64,000 nucleotides of DNA from JABFRZ01 sp964631945 (GTDB taxonomy: Bacteria > Planctomycetota > UBA1135 > GCA-002686595). Location: assembly GCA_964631945.1 (NCBI GenBank), contig CAZWAY010000030.1:1-64000 (forward strand), written 5' to 3'. Numbering within the stretch: position 1 is the stretch's first letter; the number at the start of each line of letters is the position of its first letter. The notes under the pieces are model-generated. The model saw only the letters and a program-made list of their open reading frames with translations, did not search any database and was not told where the DNA came from. A program made the translations under genes and the position numbers. This document shows positions 31,290 through 39,665 of this stretch, piece by piece.

Positions 31290-31601
31290 ATGACAACTGG
31301 CAGCGATCTCAGAGCGCTTCCCCCGGAGGAAGTGTTCGGACTCGAAGTGAAGGCTCCGACCAAGGAGCTTGCATCGAAGGTGCGCGGCAGAATCCAGGGG
31401 CACCTGGAGCGTCACGGAGGCAAGGGGGACTGGGCCTTCGTGGACAAGGGCGACAAGGCCTTCGAGTTCCGGTCAGAGAAGACAGAGGCCGGAAACAGCC
31501 TGCTCCGCGACGCACACGGAATCGCGGCTCAGTTCAAGGAGCAAGGCGTGGAGGGGTTCCTCTTCGATGGCTCACGGAAGCCGAAGCCGCCGAAGGCCTA
31601 G
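31290..31601 (+). CDS. Small hypothetical protein
   Basis: 103 residues starting MTTGSDLRALPPEEVFGLEV; GAGGAGAAT upstream is a good ribosome-binding site and fixes the start. Lys-rich and soluble. Phrases such as GDWAFVDKGDKAFEFRSEKT and NSLLRDAHGIAAQFKEQGVE suggest a compact alpha/beta fold. No known family recognised. It follows leader repeat A, stands alone, and is convergent to the Xre gene. Possible cargo or anti-defence protein; function unknown. Confidence 0.6.
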   Translation: MTTGSDLRALPPEEVFGLEVKAPTKELASKVRGRIQGHLERHGGKGDWAFVDKGDKAFEFRSEKTEAGNSLLRDAHGIAAQFKEQGVEGFLFDGSRKPKPPKA

Positions 31602-31689
31602 CCTCGAACGGAGGGTGCTCGGACGCCTCGACAGCGCTCCGAGGCCGGCAGCCGGACCGCGCTTCTCTGGCGCGCGGTGAACCTGCGGC

Positions 31690-31929
31690 CTACTCGGGCC
31701 ACCCCTCGATGAACCAGCGCGGGGGCTTCCTGAGTGCCCGGCAGAGGTCGAGGAACTCGATCGCGTCCACCCGCCGCTCGCCGGTCTCGCAGTAGGAGAC
31801 GAAGCGCTGGGAGCGCCCGACGAGCTTCCCCAACTGCTCCTGGCTCAGTCCCGCCTCCTCGCGCGCCTGGACGAGCCGAGCGACGAGGGCCTTGAGGCGC
31901 TTGTCATGAAGGGACCTCTGGGAGCCCAT
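31690..31929 (-). CDS. Xre-family HTH repressor
   Basis: 79 residues. A complete Cro/C1-type HTH: LVQAREEAGLSQEQLGKLVG, then RSQRFVSYCETGERRVDAIE, ending with a helix RALRKPPRWFIEG. This is the size of single-domain phage-type repressors. An AT-rich dyad lies 29 bp upstream (31958-31974) and probably is its own operator. It may control its own expression and that of the divergent small membrane protein at 32052. Confidence 0.9.
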   Translation of the reverse strand: MGSQRSLHDKRLKALVARLVQAREEAGLSQEQLGKLVGRSQRFVSYCETGERRVDAIEFLDLCRALRKPPRWFIEGWPE

Positions 31930-31957
31930 GAGGGCGAGCGTGCCCTCCGGACCCTCC

Positions 31958-31974
31958 TAGATAGTTTCCATCTA
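31958..31974. promoter_or_regulatory. Candidate Xre operator dyad
   Basis: TAGAT at 31958-31962 and ATCTA at 31970-31974 are an inverted pair separated by 7 bp, unusually AT-rich for this region. It is located between the divergent Xre gene and the gene at 32052. On the minus strand it includes TATCTA, which could serve as a -10 element. Confidence 0.55.
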
Positions 31975-32051
31975 AAGGCTCCGCCGGACCGCGGCCGAAG
32001 GGCTTCGGGTAACCCCGAGCGCTTGCCGCCCTCTCCCGAAGCCCCAGAGCC

Positions 32052-32405
32052 ATGATCTCGCGCCGCAACCTGATTCTCGTCCCTGCTCTGGCGCTGGTGG
32101 CCGGAGCCGCGGGCGTTGTCGTCACGAACAGGTTGACCTACACCGTGACCGTGACGCCGAAGATCGACTTGGGCGACGGCCAAGCCGTCACGATCAAGGA
32201 GTTCGACGGCCGGCTCGACTACGCTCTCCAGTTCGACGAGTTCAACTCGCCGAGCATCGACGAGCTGCGCGAACGCGACCCCGAAGGCTTCGCGCAGGCT
32301 TCTGCTGCCGAAGAGCCCGAGGCCATGCACGACTGGGTTGCCGGTGTCCGCCAAGTCATATGGATCGAGAAGCATGGCGCGCCGTTCGAGCTGCGCGGCC
32401 GGTAG
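32052..32405 (+). CDS. Small membrane-anchored protein
   Basis: 117 residues. The N-terminus MISRRNLILVPALALVAGAA and the following AGVVV form an uncleaved or cleaved signal anchor. The soluble part (about 90 residues) contains LTYTVTVTPKIDLGDGQAVT and an acidic middle. No known domain recognised. It is divergent from the Xre gene with the dyad between them, and it precedes leader repeat B. Probably exported cargo of the element. Confidence 0.6.
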   Translation: MISRRNLILVPALALVAGAAGVVVTNRLTYTVTVTPKIDLGDGQAVTIKEFDGRLDYALQFDEFNSPSIDELRERDPEGFAQASAAEEPEAMHDWVAGVRQVIWIEKHGAPFELRGR

Positions 32406-32416
32406 GGTGCGAAGGG

Positions 32417-32483
32417 CCCCACTTGAATCGCGCGAGGGGGTAAGACTCGGGGCCGGAGAATCGCCCGGGATCGGAACTCCTCG
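32417..32483 (+). repeat. Leader repeat, copy B
   Basis: Starts CCCCACTTGAATCGCGCG and continues with CGGGGCCGGAGAA and GGGATCGGAACTCC. It is similar to copy A at 31157-31223 (about 70% by eye with gaps) and lies upstream of the lipoprotein gene at 32580. Confidence 0.5.
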
Positions 32484-32579
32484 GGGCCTCAAGTTGTCGA
32501 GACAGCTAGGTCGAAGGCTCGGAGCGAGTCCCTCCGTAGCGCGCCACTCCCCGGCGTGGTGGAGGGAGAGGAGTTCTCC

Positions 32580-33773
32580 ATGAGACATGCCGCCCTTTCG
32601 GCCATCCCTCTGTTGCTCGCCCTGTCGAGCTGCCAGCTTCCCGGCCACGCTTTGCTGACGGTCGAGGAGTTCTCGGACGCTGCTTTCATCGAAATGCACT
32701 GCCAGGTGGATCCGATGGGCTTTGACCGACAGTTGGTCGTGCGCGCGCCCGCCGTTGGCATCCCCGCGTCGGGAGGCTACGCGAAGGCAAACCTACAGGG
32801 ACTGAGCGACGACGGGCAAACCAGTCTTTACATGGTCCTCAATCGAAGAGGATCGAGCTGGTACTGGCTCCAACTACCGCCTAGTCTCACGCTCCCGAAT
32901 GACACGACGCTTGAAGCGATCAAGCTGACCACGGATGTCGGGAACGGAGGATGGGTCTCCGAGACCTATATGTGGATGTTCACGCGCGAGCAGGTGGAGC
33001 AACTTGCGGTGAGCGGGCTCCTCGGGGAATTGCGAGGAGGGGAGCGTATCGCCTTCCCTGCAGCGTACTTCTCCGGCTTCCTGTCACGTTGGGACTCGGA
33101 GTTCGAGGCAGCGTACGGCGCAAACAGCGGAGCGGTATCGCAGGCAGAGAACACCGGAGCCCCTCTGATCGGCGAGAAGAACGATGACAGCAGGATCCAA
33201 CTCCCAGCACCTGCTGTAGTCCACGACGTTCAAGTAGAGGTCACTGGAGTGCTCCGCACGGGAGGGATAGACGGAGGAATCGCCGGCTTCCGTGGGGTCG
33301 CCACAAACCAGTCGCGGGAGGCGCTGCAGTTCTGCACGATCACGTTCGAGCTGCTTGATCCGTTCGGTGCCAAGATCGGAAACGCTCTGGCCAGCACCCA
33401 GCACCTCGCTTCAGGGGTCGCATGGAAGTTCGACGCCTACAACGCGGGCACGATCGAGACGACAATAGACAGTGTGGCGCTTGCGGACGTGCAGACCGAT
33501 CGCAGCCTGTTGGCCGGGATCTCCTCTGGAGGATTCGACCCTGCCGCGCTCCAGCGGTTGAAGCCTGGAGAGACAACGCTGACAGAGGCGGTCGAGATCC
33601 TTGGCGCCGAGCCGATGGCAAAGAACTATGGAGCCGATGGCTCGACCACGGCCATGTGGAGCCGCGTCCTGGTGAAGGGGACGAATGTGGACAGCAGGCA
33701 GGCAACGGTGCTGTTCGACCACGAGCAGCGGATGGTGCGGATCCTCAACGAAACGCGCGTTGGCGGCCCCTGA
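32580..33773 (+). CDS. Lipoprotein with FxLYD-like and BamE/SmpA-like regions
   Basis: 397 residues. The start ATG 32580 is preceded by GAGAGGAG. The signal peptide ends in a lipobox (LLLALSSC). An N-terminal unrecognised domain of about 200 residues is followed by an FxLYD-type strand pattern (FRGVATNQSREALQFCTITF, then LLDPFGAKIGNALAST). The C-terminal stretch (LKPGETTLTEAVEILGAEPM, LFDHEQRMVRILNE) resembles the SmpA/BamE fold. It may modify the host envelope. It is followed after 14 bp by the zinc-ribbon membrane protein, so the two probably form a pair. Confidence 0.7.
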   Translation: MRHAALSAIPLLLALSSCQLPGHALLTVEEFSDAAFIEMHCQVDPMGFDRQLVVRAPAVGIPASGGYAKANLQGLSDDGQTSLYMVLNRRGSSWYWLQLPPSLTLPNDTTLEAIKLTTDVGNGGWVSETYMWMFTREQVEQLAVSGLLGELRGGERIAFPAAYFSGFLSRWDSEFEAAYGANSGAVSQAENTGAPLIGEKNDDSRIQLPAPAVVHDVQVEVTGVLRTGGIDGGIAGFRGVATNQSREALQFCTITFELLDPFGAKIGNALASTQHLASGVAWKFDAYNAGTIETTIDSVALADVQTDRSLLAGISSGGFDPAALQRLKPGETTLTEAVEILGAEPMAKNYGADGSTTAMWSRVLVKGTNVDSRQATVLFDHEQRMVRILNETRVGGP

Positions 33774-33787
33774 TCTATCCGACCGAC

Positions 33788-35023
33788 ATGGCACTCATCC
33801 CCTGCAAGGAATGCGGCAAAGAGGTCTCCTCTGAAGCTGCAAGCTGTCCGCACTGCGGCATGCCCCGCTCAAAGCGTCCGGATGCCAAGAAGCAGAAGAA
33901 GCAGACCGCCTCAAGCGCTTCCGGGCTCGGCTGCCTGCTCCTCCTCCTTTTCATGGGCTGGGTCGGATTGTCTGGCGATGATGACGACGACAAGAAAGAG
34001 TCGCAGAGCAAACAGCATCGTCCCAGCACTCAGGTGGAAGACGACGGGCGCGTTGCCTTCATCCGGGGCAATGTGCTCGTGACAAGGAAGAGCACGCCGG
34101 TTGCCTCCTCGGAGGAGGCGTTCGATGCATGGATGAAGTCTGGCCAGGCCAAGGACTCTCTTGGACTGGCTGGCCTCATGGGAGCCGGTCTCCTCTCAAC
34201 TCTGCCGGCCGGCTCGAAGGTGCGCGTTCTCGACCGTTCCGTATGGAGCGGCTGGGTGCAACTCCGCGTGGAGTCCGGCAATCTGCTCGGATCATCGGCC
34301 TACGCGGTCGCAAGCGAAGCAGACTTCGACTGGTACTCAGACAAGCCCCCTGCTTCCGAGCGAAGGAAGACAACCCTCCTCGAAAGTGCGGACGCCCTGC
34401 CGGCTGGGCCTGCCATTGGGGAGGGTGTCGGGCAGTCGAACAATAACTACTCGGTCGGAGTCGAGGCCGCTGTGCTCGACGATGGGCATGTCCGTATCAA
34501 GGCTACGACCAACATCCCCGGGACTGTTGAGGTCATGGCCGTTCTCGCGCTGTCGGGGCAGGATCCCGAGGACACTTTCGTCGGCACCGACGAGCGCCTC
34601 ACGCTCCGCGATGGAGCCGGCGAGATCGTCCTCGACACTTCCACGCTGCCGACGGGCAACTACGACGCCGAAGTCAACTTCTATCCGCGCTGGGGCCTGG
34701 TGGACGACAGATCGAAGCAGTCCGGGGCCAACGCAGAGCTTCAGGCCCGTGCGCCCATTGCGATAGTGGGATCCGGCGAGCCGGTAGCCGACGTGATCGC
34801 GAGAGATGCGGCGCAGCAGTGGGTCATGGACAACGTGGAGATGGGACGCAAGTGGAACCCCGACGAGTGGAAGCGCTTCGGGGAGCCGGAGAACGTCGCA
34901 CTGACGAGACACAACCCCGCAGTCGTCAAGGGGTACTATTACCCTTCGATCGACATGACCATTCTCGTGAACACGCTCAAGGGTGAGGTGAAGGTCTGGC
35001 GGCTAGGCAGAGCAACAGAGTGA
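33788..35023 (+). CDS. Zinc-ribbon membrane protein with extracytoplasmic domains
   Basis: 411 residues. The N-terminal zinc ribbon is complete (IPCKECGKEVSSEAASCPHC), followed by a Lys-rich linker, one membrane segment (GLGCLLLLLFMGWVGLSG) and an acidic patch. The outer part has an SH3-like region (GSKVRVLDRSVWSGWVQLRV), a beta domain (residues about 215-330) and a C-terminal unit (KWNPDEWKRFGEPENVALTR). Bacterial zinc-ribbon/TM proteins of this layout are common but functionally undefined. Coupled with the lipoprotein upstream, it suggests an envelope sensor or exclusion pair. It is convergent with the next gene. Confidence 0.72.
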   Translation: MALIPCKECGKEVSSEAASCPHCGMPRSKRPDAKKQKKQTASSASGLGCLLLLLFMGWVGLSGDDDDDKKESQSKQHRPSTQVEDDGRVAFIRGNVLVTRKSTPVASSEEAFDAWMKSGQAKDSLGLAGLMGAGLLSTLPAGSKVRVLDRSVWSGWVQLRVESGNLLGSSAYAVASEADFDWYSDKPPASERRKTTLLESADALPAGPAIGEGVGQSNNNYSVGVEAAVLDDGHVRIKATTNIPGTVEVMAVLALSGQDPEDTFVGTDERLTLRDGAGEIVLDTSTLPTGNYDAEVNFYPRWGLVDDRSKQSGANAELQARAPIAIVGSGEPVADVIARDAAQQWVMDNVEMGRKWNPDEWKRFGEPENVALTRHNPAVVKGYYYPSIDMTILVNTLKGEVKVWRLGRATE

Positions 35024-35065
35024 AGATGCTCACGAGCCTGGGTCCTTCACGCGTGCAGCAGTGAC

Positions 35066-36031
35066 CTAAGTACTGGTGCGCTCATAGGAGCGAAGAATAT
35101 CATCGTCCGAGCGGGCGCGGATGTGCTCGGGCGTGAGTTCAATGCCGACGTTGATCCAGGTCGATCCAAGGCGCCGCTTCCACAGCTTGTCAAAGACCTC
35201 TTGTTCGTTGGGGACAACAAACTGACAGCCTTCAGCCGCATCGCCGTTGTGCCGGCGCAATGCGAGAATGACGTTGGTGATCGACCAAGAAAGGAAGACA
35301 AGGCGGTTGGCTAGCTGCTCAGGATCCCAGTTGTGAGCGGTGTCGAGCGGGCGAAAGTTCGTCTTGTCGCCCAGCCGCGTAAGCGTAAAAAAGCGAGTGC
35401 CGAACTCGCTAGTCACGATGGGCGTCATGCTCTCAAGGTCGATCGGCTGCCCCTGGGGACGACCTTTGCCATAGCGCATAGTGAATCCGCCGAGGTGAGT
35501 GCGCAACCCGTGCTTGGCGCTATTGTATTCAGCCGAAGTGACTTCGTGCAAGAACTCCGAGGCAAACCGCTGCCAGGCTCGAGCTGTATTGTCAATGAGC
35601 CATGTGAGCCTGTCCGGAGGAGCGTCAGCGCCGCCGTGCGTGAGCTCGGCGAGATACGTCCACGTCGGCGATTTGGGCAAGCGGTGGAGGATGGGAAGAC
35701 CTTCGGCAATGCGCTCCACCACGTTGCGGAGCTGAAACGGTTGATAGGCGAGCATCCATCCGAGGGTGCAATCGGGCGCTTGGGCCGCAGCGCAGAGAAG
35801 GGCGAACAGGGTCTCAAGGGCTTGGGAGTACGCAGTGCGAATCGCCAACGCAGCGTGGTGCTTGTCCTCGGTGTCTAGCTGGGGAAAGCTGGTCCGAGCC
35901 ACATAGTCAAAATACTCGGGGCTCAAGCCTTGTAGAAACGCGAGGTTCCGTTGGCGGAGATCCCACTCCCAGCAAGCGCGGGGAGTCTCGTCTACAACAA
36001 ACTCTATGCACTCCAGGGTGGCGCGGGGCAT
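35066..36031 (-). CDS. Unknown protein, possible HEPN-like fold
   Basis: 321 residues, soluble and mostly helical. One conserved-looking motif is EYNSAKHGLRTHLGG in the middle, similar in style to the N-x-x-K-H-G motifs of HEPN-related proteins; this is weak. Other segments (AYSQALETLFALLCAAAQAP, ANRLVFLSWSITNVILALRR) are amphipathic helices. The base composition is visibly less GC-rich than the element's core genes, consistent with recent acquisition. Divergent from the gene at 36248 across a 216-bp spacer. Function unknown; a defence role is only a guess from location. Confidence 0.65.
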   Translation of the reverse strand: MPRATLECIEFVVDETPRACWEWDLRQRNLAFLQGLSPEYFDYVARTSFPQLDTEDKHHAALAIRTAYSQALETLFALLCAAAQAPDCTLGWMLAYQPFQLRNVVERIAEGLPILHRLPKSPTWTYLAELTHGGADAPPDRLTWLIDNTARAWQRFASEFLHEVTSAEYNSAKHGLRTHLGGFTMRYGKGRPQGQPIDLESMTPIVTSEFGTRFFTLTRLGDKTNFRPLDTAHNWDPEQLANRLVFLSWSITNVILALRRHNGDAAEGCQFVVPNEQEVFDKLWKRRLGSTWINVGIELTPEHIRARSDDDILRSYERTST

Positions 36032-36247
36032 CGGCGGATGTGGGGCAAGGTGGTGCCGGTTGGATACCGTGGGCAGCAGTGAACTTCAAGCGGAAAGGGT
36101 CTGATTGGAGTGCGCCTCGTGACGCGTACGCAGCGTCAGGGAACCGGCGAGCAAGGTAGGCCGGCGCCTACGGTTGACTGTGCCAGAACGCGTGTCCAGG
36201 ATAGGGGAGATGCCCGCCTTCGTAGCTAGCTAGTCGGGTGCTGGTAC

Positions 36248-37084
36248 ATGAAGAAGCCCACTGAGGAGTGGATCCTGAAGACAGACGACGCTCTCTCGAA
36301 GAATGGGGTGCCGGTGAAGCGCCGCCCCATGGACGCATGGGCGCAGTGGCAAGTGGAGACGGGGCCAACGGGAATGGGCAGCCCCGAGGCCAAGGCCATC
36401 TTCGACTGGTACGAGGCGAAGTACCCGCCTGGCACTTTTGACATGGGGAGCCTGTTCACAGGCGCGTTCTTCTTCGATCAAGCCGTCTGGCCGGTGCATG
36501 TGCCAATCGGTTTCGGAACCTGCCGGATCACCGTGGACAAGATGCTGGCGGGCATGACGGCCCTGATTGGAGAGCGCCTTACCAAGGACGCGCAGGCGCT
36601 GGACACACTGAACACCATAGCTGTGGACTGCATTGACTATAGCTACGGGGTCGATGACTGTCGCGGGGCAGGTCGTGCCTCCAGGAGCGCAGTTGACCTA
36701 CTCTTGAGTGGAGACAAGGAGCTACGGGCTGCCGTGGAAGTACTGCTGTCAAAGCGGCCGTCTCAGAAGGCCGCGGAATCTGCAGCTCTGGCGACGGAGA
36801 TGTTCTTCAAGAGCTTTCTCACGCAGCACGCGGCGCTCGACGACGCCGGTGCTCGGAGTATTAGTCACAACGTGGGGGAAGGCCTGAAACAATGCCTGGC
36901 GCACAGCCCTCAGTCGGATCTGCGAATGCTGACGGGCAGAATCGGAGCGCTGCCAAAGATCGGCCAAAGGTACGTTCCGCTGGACGTGCCCCTCAAGGAC
37001 TTGTGGCAGGCGTATTCACTAGCGCAGTTTGCTGGTGCCGTCGTCGTACGTTCATTCACAGGTAGGGCCTGTCGCCCCGTGTAA
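36248..37084 (+). CDS. Unknown protein, helical, divergent partner
   Basis: 278 residues. The N-terminal 100 residues are Trp/Gly-rich with a hydrophobic patch (MGSLFTGAFFFDQAVWPVHV). The C-terminal part reads AAESAALATEMFFKSFLTQH and SISHNVGEGLKQCLAHSP, a helix-His-helix layout resembling HEPN-type toxins, though without a clear R-x4-6-H motif. It ends in SLAQFAGAVVVRSFTGR. Less GC-rich than the surrounding backbone genes. Whether it forms a unit with the divergent gene at 35066 cannot be told from sequence alone. Confidence 0.62.
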   Translation: MKKPTEEWILKTDDALSKNGVPVKRRPMDAWAQWQVETGPTGMGSPEAKAIFDWYEAKYPPGTFDMGSLFTGAFFFDQAVWPVHVPIGFGTCRITVDKMLAGMTALIGERLTKDAQALDTLNTIAVDCIDYSYGVDDCRGAGRASRSAVDLLLSGDKELRAAVEVLLSKRPSQKAAESAALATEMFFKSFLTQHAALDDAGARSISHNVGEGLKQCLAHSPQSDLRMLTGRIGALPKIGQRYVPLDVPLKDLWQAYSLAQFAGAVVVRSFTGRACRPV

Positions 37085-37144
37085 GGCCGTGCCCGTAGTG
37101 GGCAAGCTAATCCCGCCTGGCAATGAGCCGGCGAGTGGCGGCGC

Positions 37145-38188
37145 CTAGTCTGTCGGATTCTCACGGTCGTATTCGTCGAGCGCCTCTTCGTCGGCCGAGT
37201 CACCGACTACCTCCTCCAGGCTGAGACCTTCGGGCAGGTCTTGGGGAATCGCTCGGATGGCCGGCGGCAGGGCAGGTAACGGCTGGCGATCTTGGATCTG
37301 CACCACGCGGCGGACCACGTTGATGAAGTCCTGCTCGGCATTCTCGGGCTCCGTCCGGGTGACACCGGAGACCTGAGCGAGGAGCCGGCGCGCGGCGATC
37401 TCTGAGCGGAGATCCAGCGCCAGCGCGGCTCGACGAGCGAGGTCTTCGAGTGCGTGGTACTGCAGCGCGCGCATGGAGTCCTGGCCTGCCGGCATCGCGT
37501 CGTGAGCGTGTCGGTGGGCGAGCGCGAGCACGGACTCGACCTCAGGTTGGGACAGACCGAAGTCCTCGCGCAGCAGGCGCGTCGCCTTCACCATGCTCGC
37601 TGCCTCTGCGTCCTTCGTCTCGGGCGCGGTCGTTTGCGTCGCGACCTCGTGGACGTGGAGCACGAGCGCGCGCTCAAGCGCGACGAGCTGCCAGGGTTCG
37701 GGCCACGGCGACGGTTCGCCCTCGGGCCAATCGAGAAGCGCAAGCAGGCCGAGTCGGCCGTCGCGCGTCTTCCGGATGCCGAGCCCTGCGGCGACGAGCC
37801 AGACGACCTCCCGGTGCGCGTCCGTGTCCTCCCGTGGGATGATCGGGAGGTGAGCCTCTGAGACGGCCTTGCGCCAGGGAGGTGCTCCTGCAGGCTGCCC
37901 CTGGCTGTACGAAGCCCTCCACTCGTGCCAAGCATTCTCGGGGATCGCCGACAGGAACTCATCGTGCGCGAGGTGTCCTTGCGCAGCGCCGATCGCTCGC
38001 GCGATGCGCCAGGCGACGGCAAGGCGGTGACCGGAGAGGTCTCCGGGAACGCGGTCGAGAACCTCGGCGAGGTGCTCCTTTAGCTCGTCGCCGAGGAGGC
38101 GGCGCGGTTCGTCGAAACGGCTGCGCGACTCCGGCAGGGTGCGCGCGAACGCGGCGAGCCCTTCCGGCTTGATCGGCTTCTTCTCCAT
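37145..38188 (-). CDS. Unknown protein, last gene of the element's replication operon
   Basis: 347 residues, helical and charged, with no signal peptide or membrane segment. It begins MEKKPIKPEGLAAFARTLPE and ends in an acidic tail (DSADEEALDEYDRENPTD). The middle contains QYHALEDLARRAALALDLRS, a helix pair of the kind seen in small DNA-binding or terminase-small-like proteins, but no firm match. A strong GGAAGGA ribosome-binding site precedes ATG 38188. A cluster of three stem-loops (38213-38317) separates it from the upstream gene, so its expression may be modulated there. Confidence 0.62.
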   Translation of the reverse strand: MEKKPIKPEGLAAFARTLPESRSRFDEPRRLLGDELKEHLAEVLDRVPGDLSGHRLAVAWRIARAIGAAQGHLAHDEFLSAIPENAWHEWRASYSQGQPAGAPPWRKAVSEAHLPIIPREDTDAHREVVWLVAAGLGIRKTRDGRLGLLALLDWPEGEPSPWPEPWQLVALERALVLHVHEVATQTTAPETKDAEAASMVKATRLLREDFGLSQPEVESVLALAHRHAHDAMPAGQDSMRALQYHALEDLARRAALALDLRSEIAARRLLAQVSGVTRTEPENAEQDFINVVRRVVQIQDRQPLPALPPAIRAIPQDLPEGLSLEEVVGDSADEEALDEYDRENPTD

Positions 38189-38212
38189 CGGTCCTTCCGG
38201 GGATAGGTGCTA

Positions 38213-38317
38213 GGCGGCGCGTGCAGAGTTACGCGCCGCCCAGCGAAGCAGCGTGGAGATGAGACACGCTGCGCGGCAAACCTGAGGTGAGCCCAATGAG
38301 TCTCACATCCTCACCTC
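38213..38317 (-). other. Cluster of three perfect stem-loops within the operon
   Basis: Stem 1: GGCGGCGCGT (38213-38222) with ACGCGCCGCC (38231-38240), 8-nt loop. Stem 2: GCAGCGTG (38248-38255) with CACGCTGC (38265-38272), 9-nt loop. Stem 3: GAGGTGAG (38284-38291) with CTCACCTC (38310-38317), 18-nt loop. They occupy nearly all of the 145 bp between two minus-strand genes and none ends in a T tract. They may be an RNA structure, processing site or single-strand origin. Confidence 0.75.
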
Positions 38318-38333
38318 GCTCTGCTTGCGTGGT

Positions 38334-38921
38334 CTACGCGCCGGGGATCGGCTCCCAGCGCACCTTCCCGTCCGGACCGAGAACGGGCTGCTTGTCCTGG
38401 AGGTCTTCGCGGCCGGGGGTGTGCGAAAACGAGGCTTTGGGCTCGGGTGCGGCCTTGGGCTCGCTGACGGCCTCGCCGAGTTGCTTGGCGAGTTCGCGCT
38501 CCAGCTCTGCCAGCTCGCTGGCTGCTCTGGACTCGCGGTCCAGCGTGCGCCGCAGGTGAGACACCCGCTCGTTCGCTTCGCGCACCCGACGCCCGAACTC
38601 GGCCAGCGCGCGCGTCTTTTCGATCTCGACGCGCTGCATGGCCTCGACGGCTTCGGAGAGCTGGGCACGGAGGCCAGGCCCGCTGCCGCGTAGGCCGGCA
38701 ACGCGCTCGCGCTGGGCGTTGACGCTCCGCGCCATCTCGGCATGGTGCTCCAGCTCGCCCGCGGAGTGCCCAGCGTTGGACAGGATCTCGGCCGCTTCCT
38801 TGGCGTTCGGTGCCCGCCCTTCGGCGACGGCTTCGACGAGCTTGCGGTAGTTGGTGCGCGCCTGCGAGTGCTCCGTAGCTTCACGGCGCTTCAGGGATTC
38901 GATCAAGTTGTTGTTCTTCAT
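38334..38921 (-). CDS. Coiled-coil protein of unknown function
   Basis: 195 residues, dominated by a long Glu/Arg/Ala helix (REANERVSHLRRTLDRESRA, ELAELERELAKQLGEAV) predicted to form a coiled coil. A flexible Pro/Lys tail ends in GKVRWEPIPGA. It starts MKNNNLIESLKRREATEHSQ. Phage scaffold-like and plasmid partition accessory proteins can look like this, but no family is assigned. It is part of a tight minus-strand run with the HU-like gene. Confidence 0.62.
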   Translation of the reverse strand: MKNNNLIESLKRREATEHSQARTNYRKLVEAVAEGRAPNAKEAAEILSNAGHSAGELEHHAEMARSVNAQRERVAGLRGSGPGLRAQLSEAVEAMQRVEIEKTRALAEFGRRVREANERVSHLRRTLDRESRAASELAELERELAKQLGEAVSEPKAAPEPKASFSHTPGREDLQDKQPVLGPDGKVRWEPIPGA

Positions 38922-38947
38922 GGTGTTCTTCCTTCTCTGCCGGCGAC

Positions 38948-39190
38948 CTACGCCAGCCAGTTCTTCGCTGCTTGGCCGATAGAGCGACCGAAGGCCTCTC
39001 CGCCCATGGTCTTGTTGGCCTCGTCGTTCAGCTTGGCGAGTTCCAGCTCGCGCTCCAGGCGCACGATCTCCGCGGCCTCGCGCTCGGCGTCTTCGCGGCC
39101 CTGCTCACCCGCGGCGCGACGCTCGCGCTCGGTGATCTCTGCTTGTGCTTCGATGCGGCGCCAGGCCGCGTCATTCAGTCCGTTCGTCAT
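38948..39190 (-). CDS. Small helical protein
   Basis: 80 residues, MTNGLNDAAWRRIEAQAEIT then a long charged helix (EREAAEIVRLERELELAKLN) and a short tail GRSIGQAAKNWLA. Lies 26 bp from the coiled-coil gene downstream and 64 bp from the gene upstream. Coding status is supported by operon context and a GGGAGAAT ribosome-binding site. Function unknown. Confidence 0.52.
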   Translation of the reverse strand: MTNGLNDAAWRRIEAQAEITERERRAAGEQGREDAEREAAEIVRLERELELAKLNDEANKTMGGEAFGRSIGQAAKNWLA

Positions 39191-39254
39191 GTTGATTCTC
39201 CCGCCTCCTCCGTTGTCGTTCGACGGCCCCGCAACTGCGCGGAGCCCCGTTCTG

Positions 39255-39665
39255 CTACTCGGGCTCTTCCGCTGTCGGCGGCTCTGCGCGACGGCGCGCT
39301 CTCGTGGCGATCTCGAAGGCCAGCCGATCCATGTCCGAAAACGCGTCGATGCAAGCACCGGGACCCTGCTGCTCCCTGAGGTGCTCCAGTAGTCCGACAG
39401 CGGCGCTCGCCATCTCGCGAGGGCTATGGCCGACTTCACGGGCGGCCTGCTCCTTCGCATCGCGTAGAATCCTCTGGAAGCGCTCCCGGTCGGCGTTCGA
39501 GAGCGAGGCCCACCACGCGAAGAAGCCCTTGCTCAACGTCGAGTGTACGAAGTCGAGCTTCGCGAAGAACTCGGCTTCGTGCGCGAGCTGGATCCAATCG
39601 GTCTCCGTCATCGAACGCGTGGCGCGCTTCGGCCGCGTGAACAGGTCGATGTGCTTCTTCTTCAC
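39255..39665 (-). CDS. Unknown small protein coupled to the HU-like gene
   Basis: 136 residues, starting at a GTG that overlaps the HU stop by 4 bp (39662-39665). Basic start (MKKKHIDLFTRPKRATRSMT), then helices with many Trp/Phe (FFAKLDFVHSTLSKGFFAWW). No motif recognised. Translational coupling implies it is made together with the HU-like protein, possibly as a DNA-packaging or replication accessory. Confidence 0.62.
   Translation of the reverse strand: MKKKHIDLFTRPKRATRSMTETDWIQLAHEAEFFAKLDFVHSTLSKGFFAWWASLSNADRERFQRILRDAKEQAAREVGHSPREMASAAVGLLEHLREQQGPGACIDAFSDMDRLAFEIATRARRRAEPPTAEEPE

Noticed and set aside
30930..31415. 161-residue minus-strand frame in the 30.9-31.4 kb gap
   Set aside because: It overlaps a better supported plus-strand gene at 31290, and its Arg/Ser-rich sequence lacks any motif.
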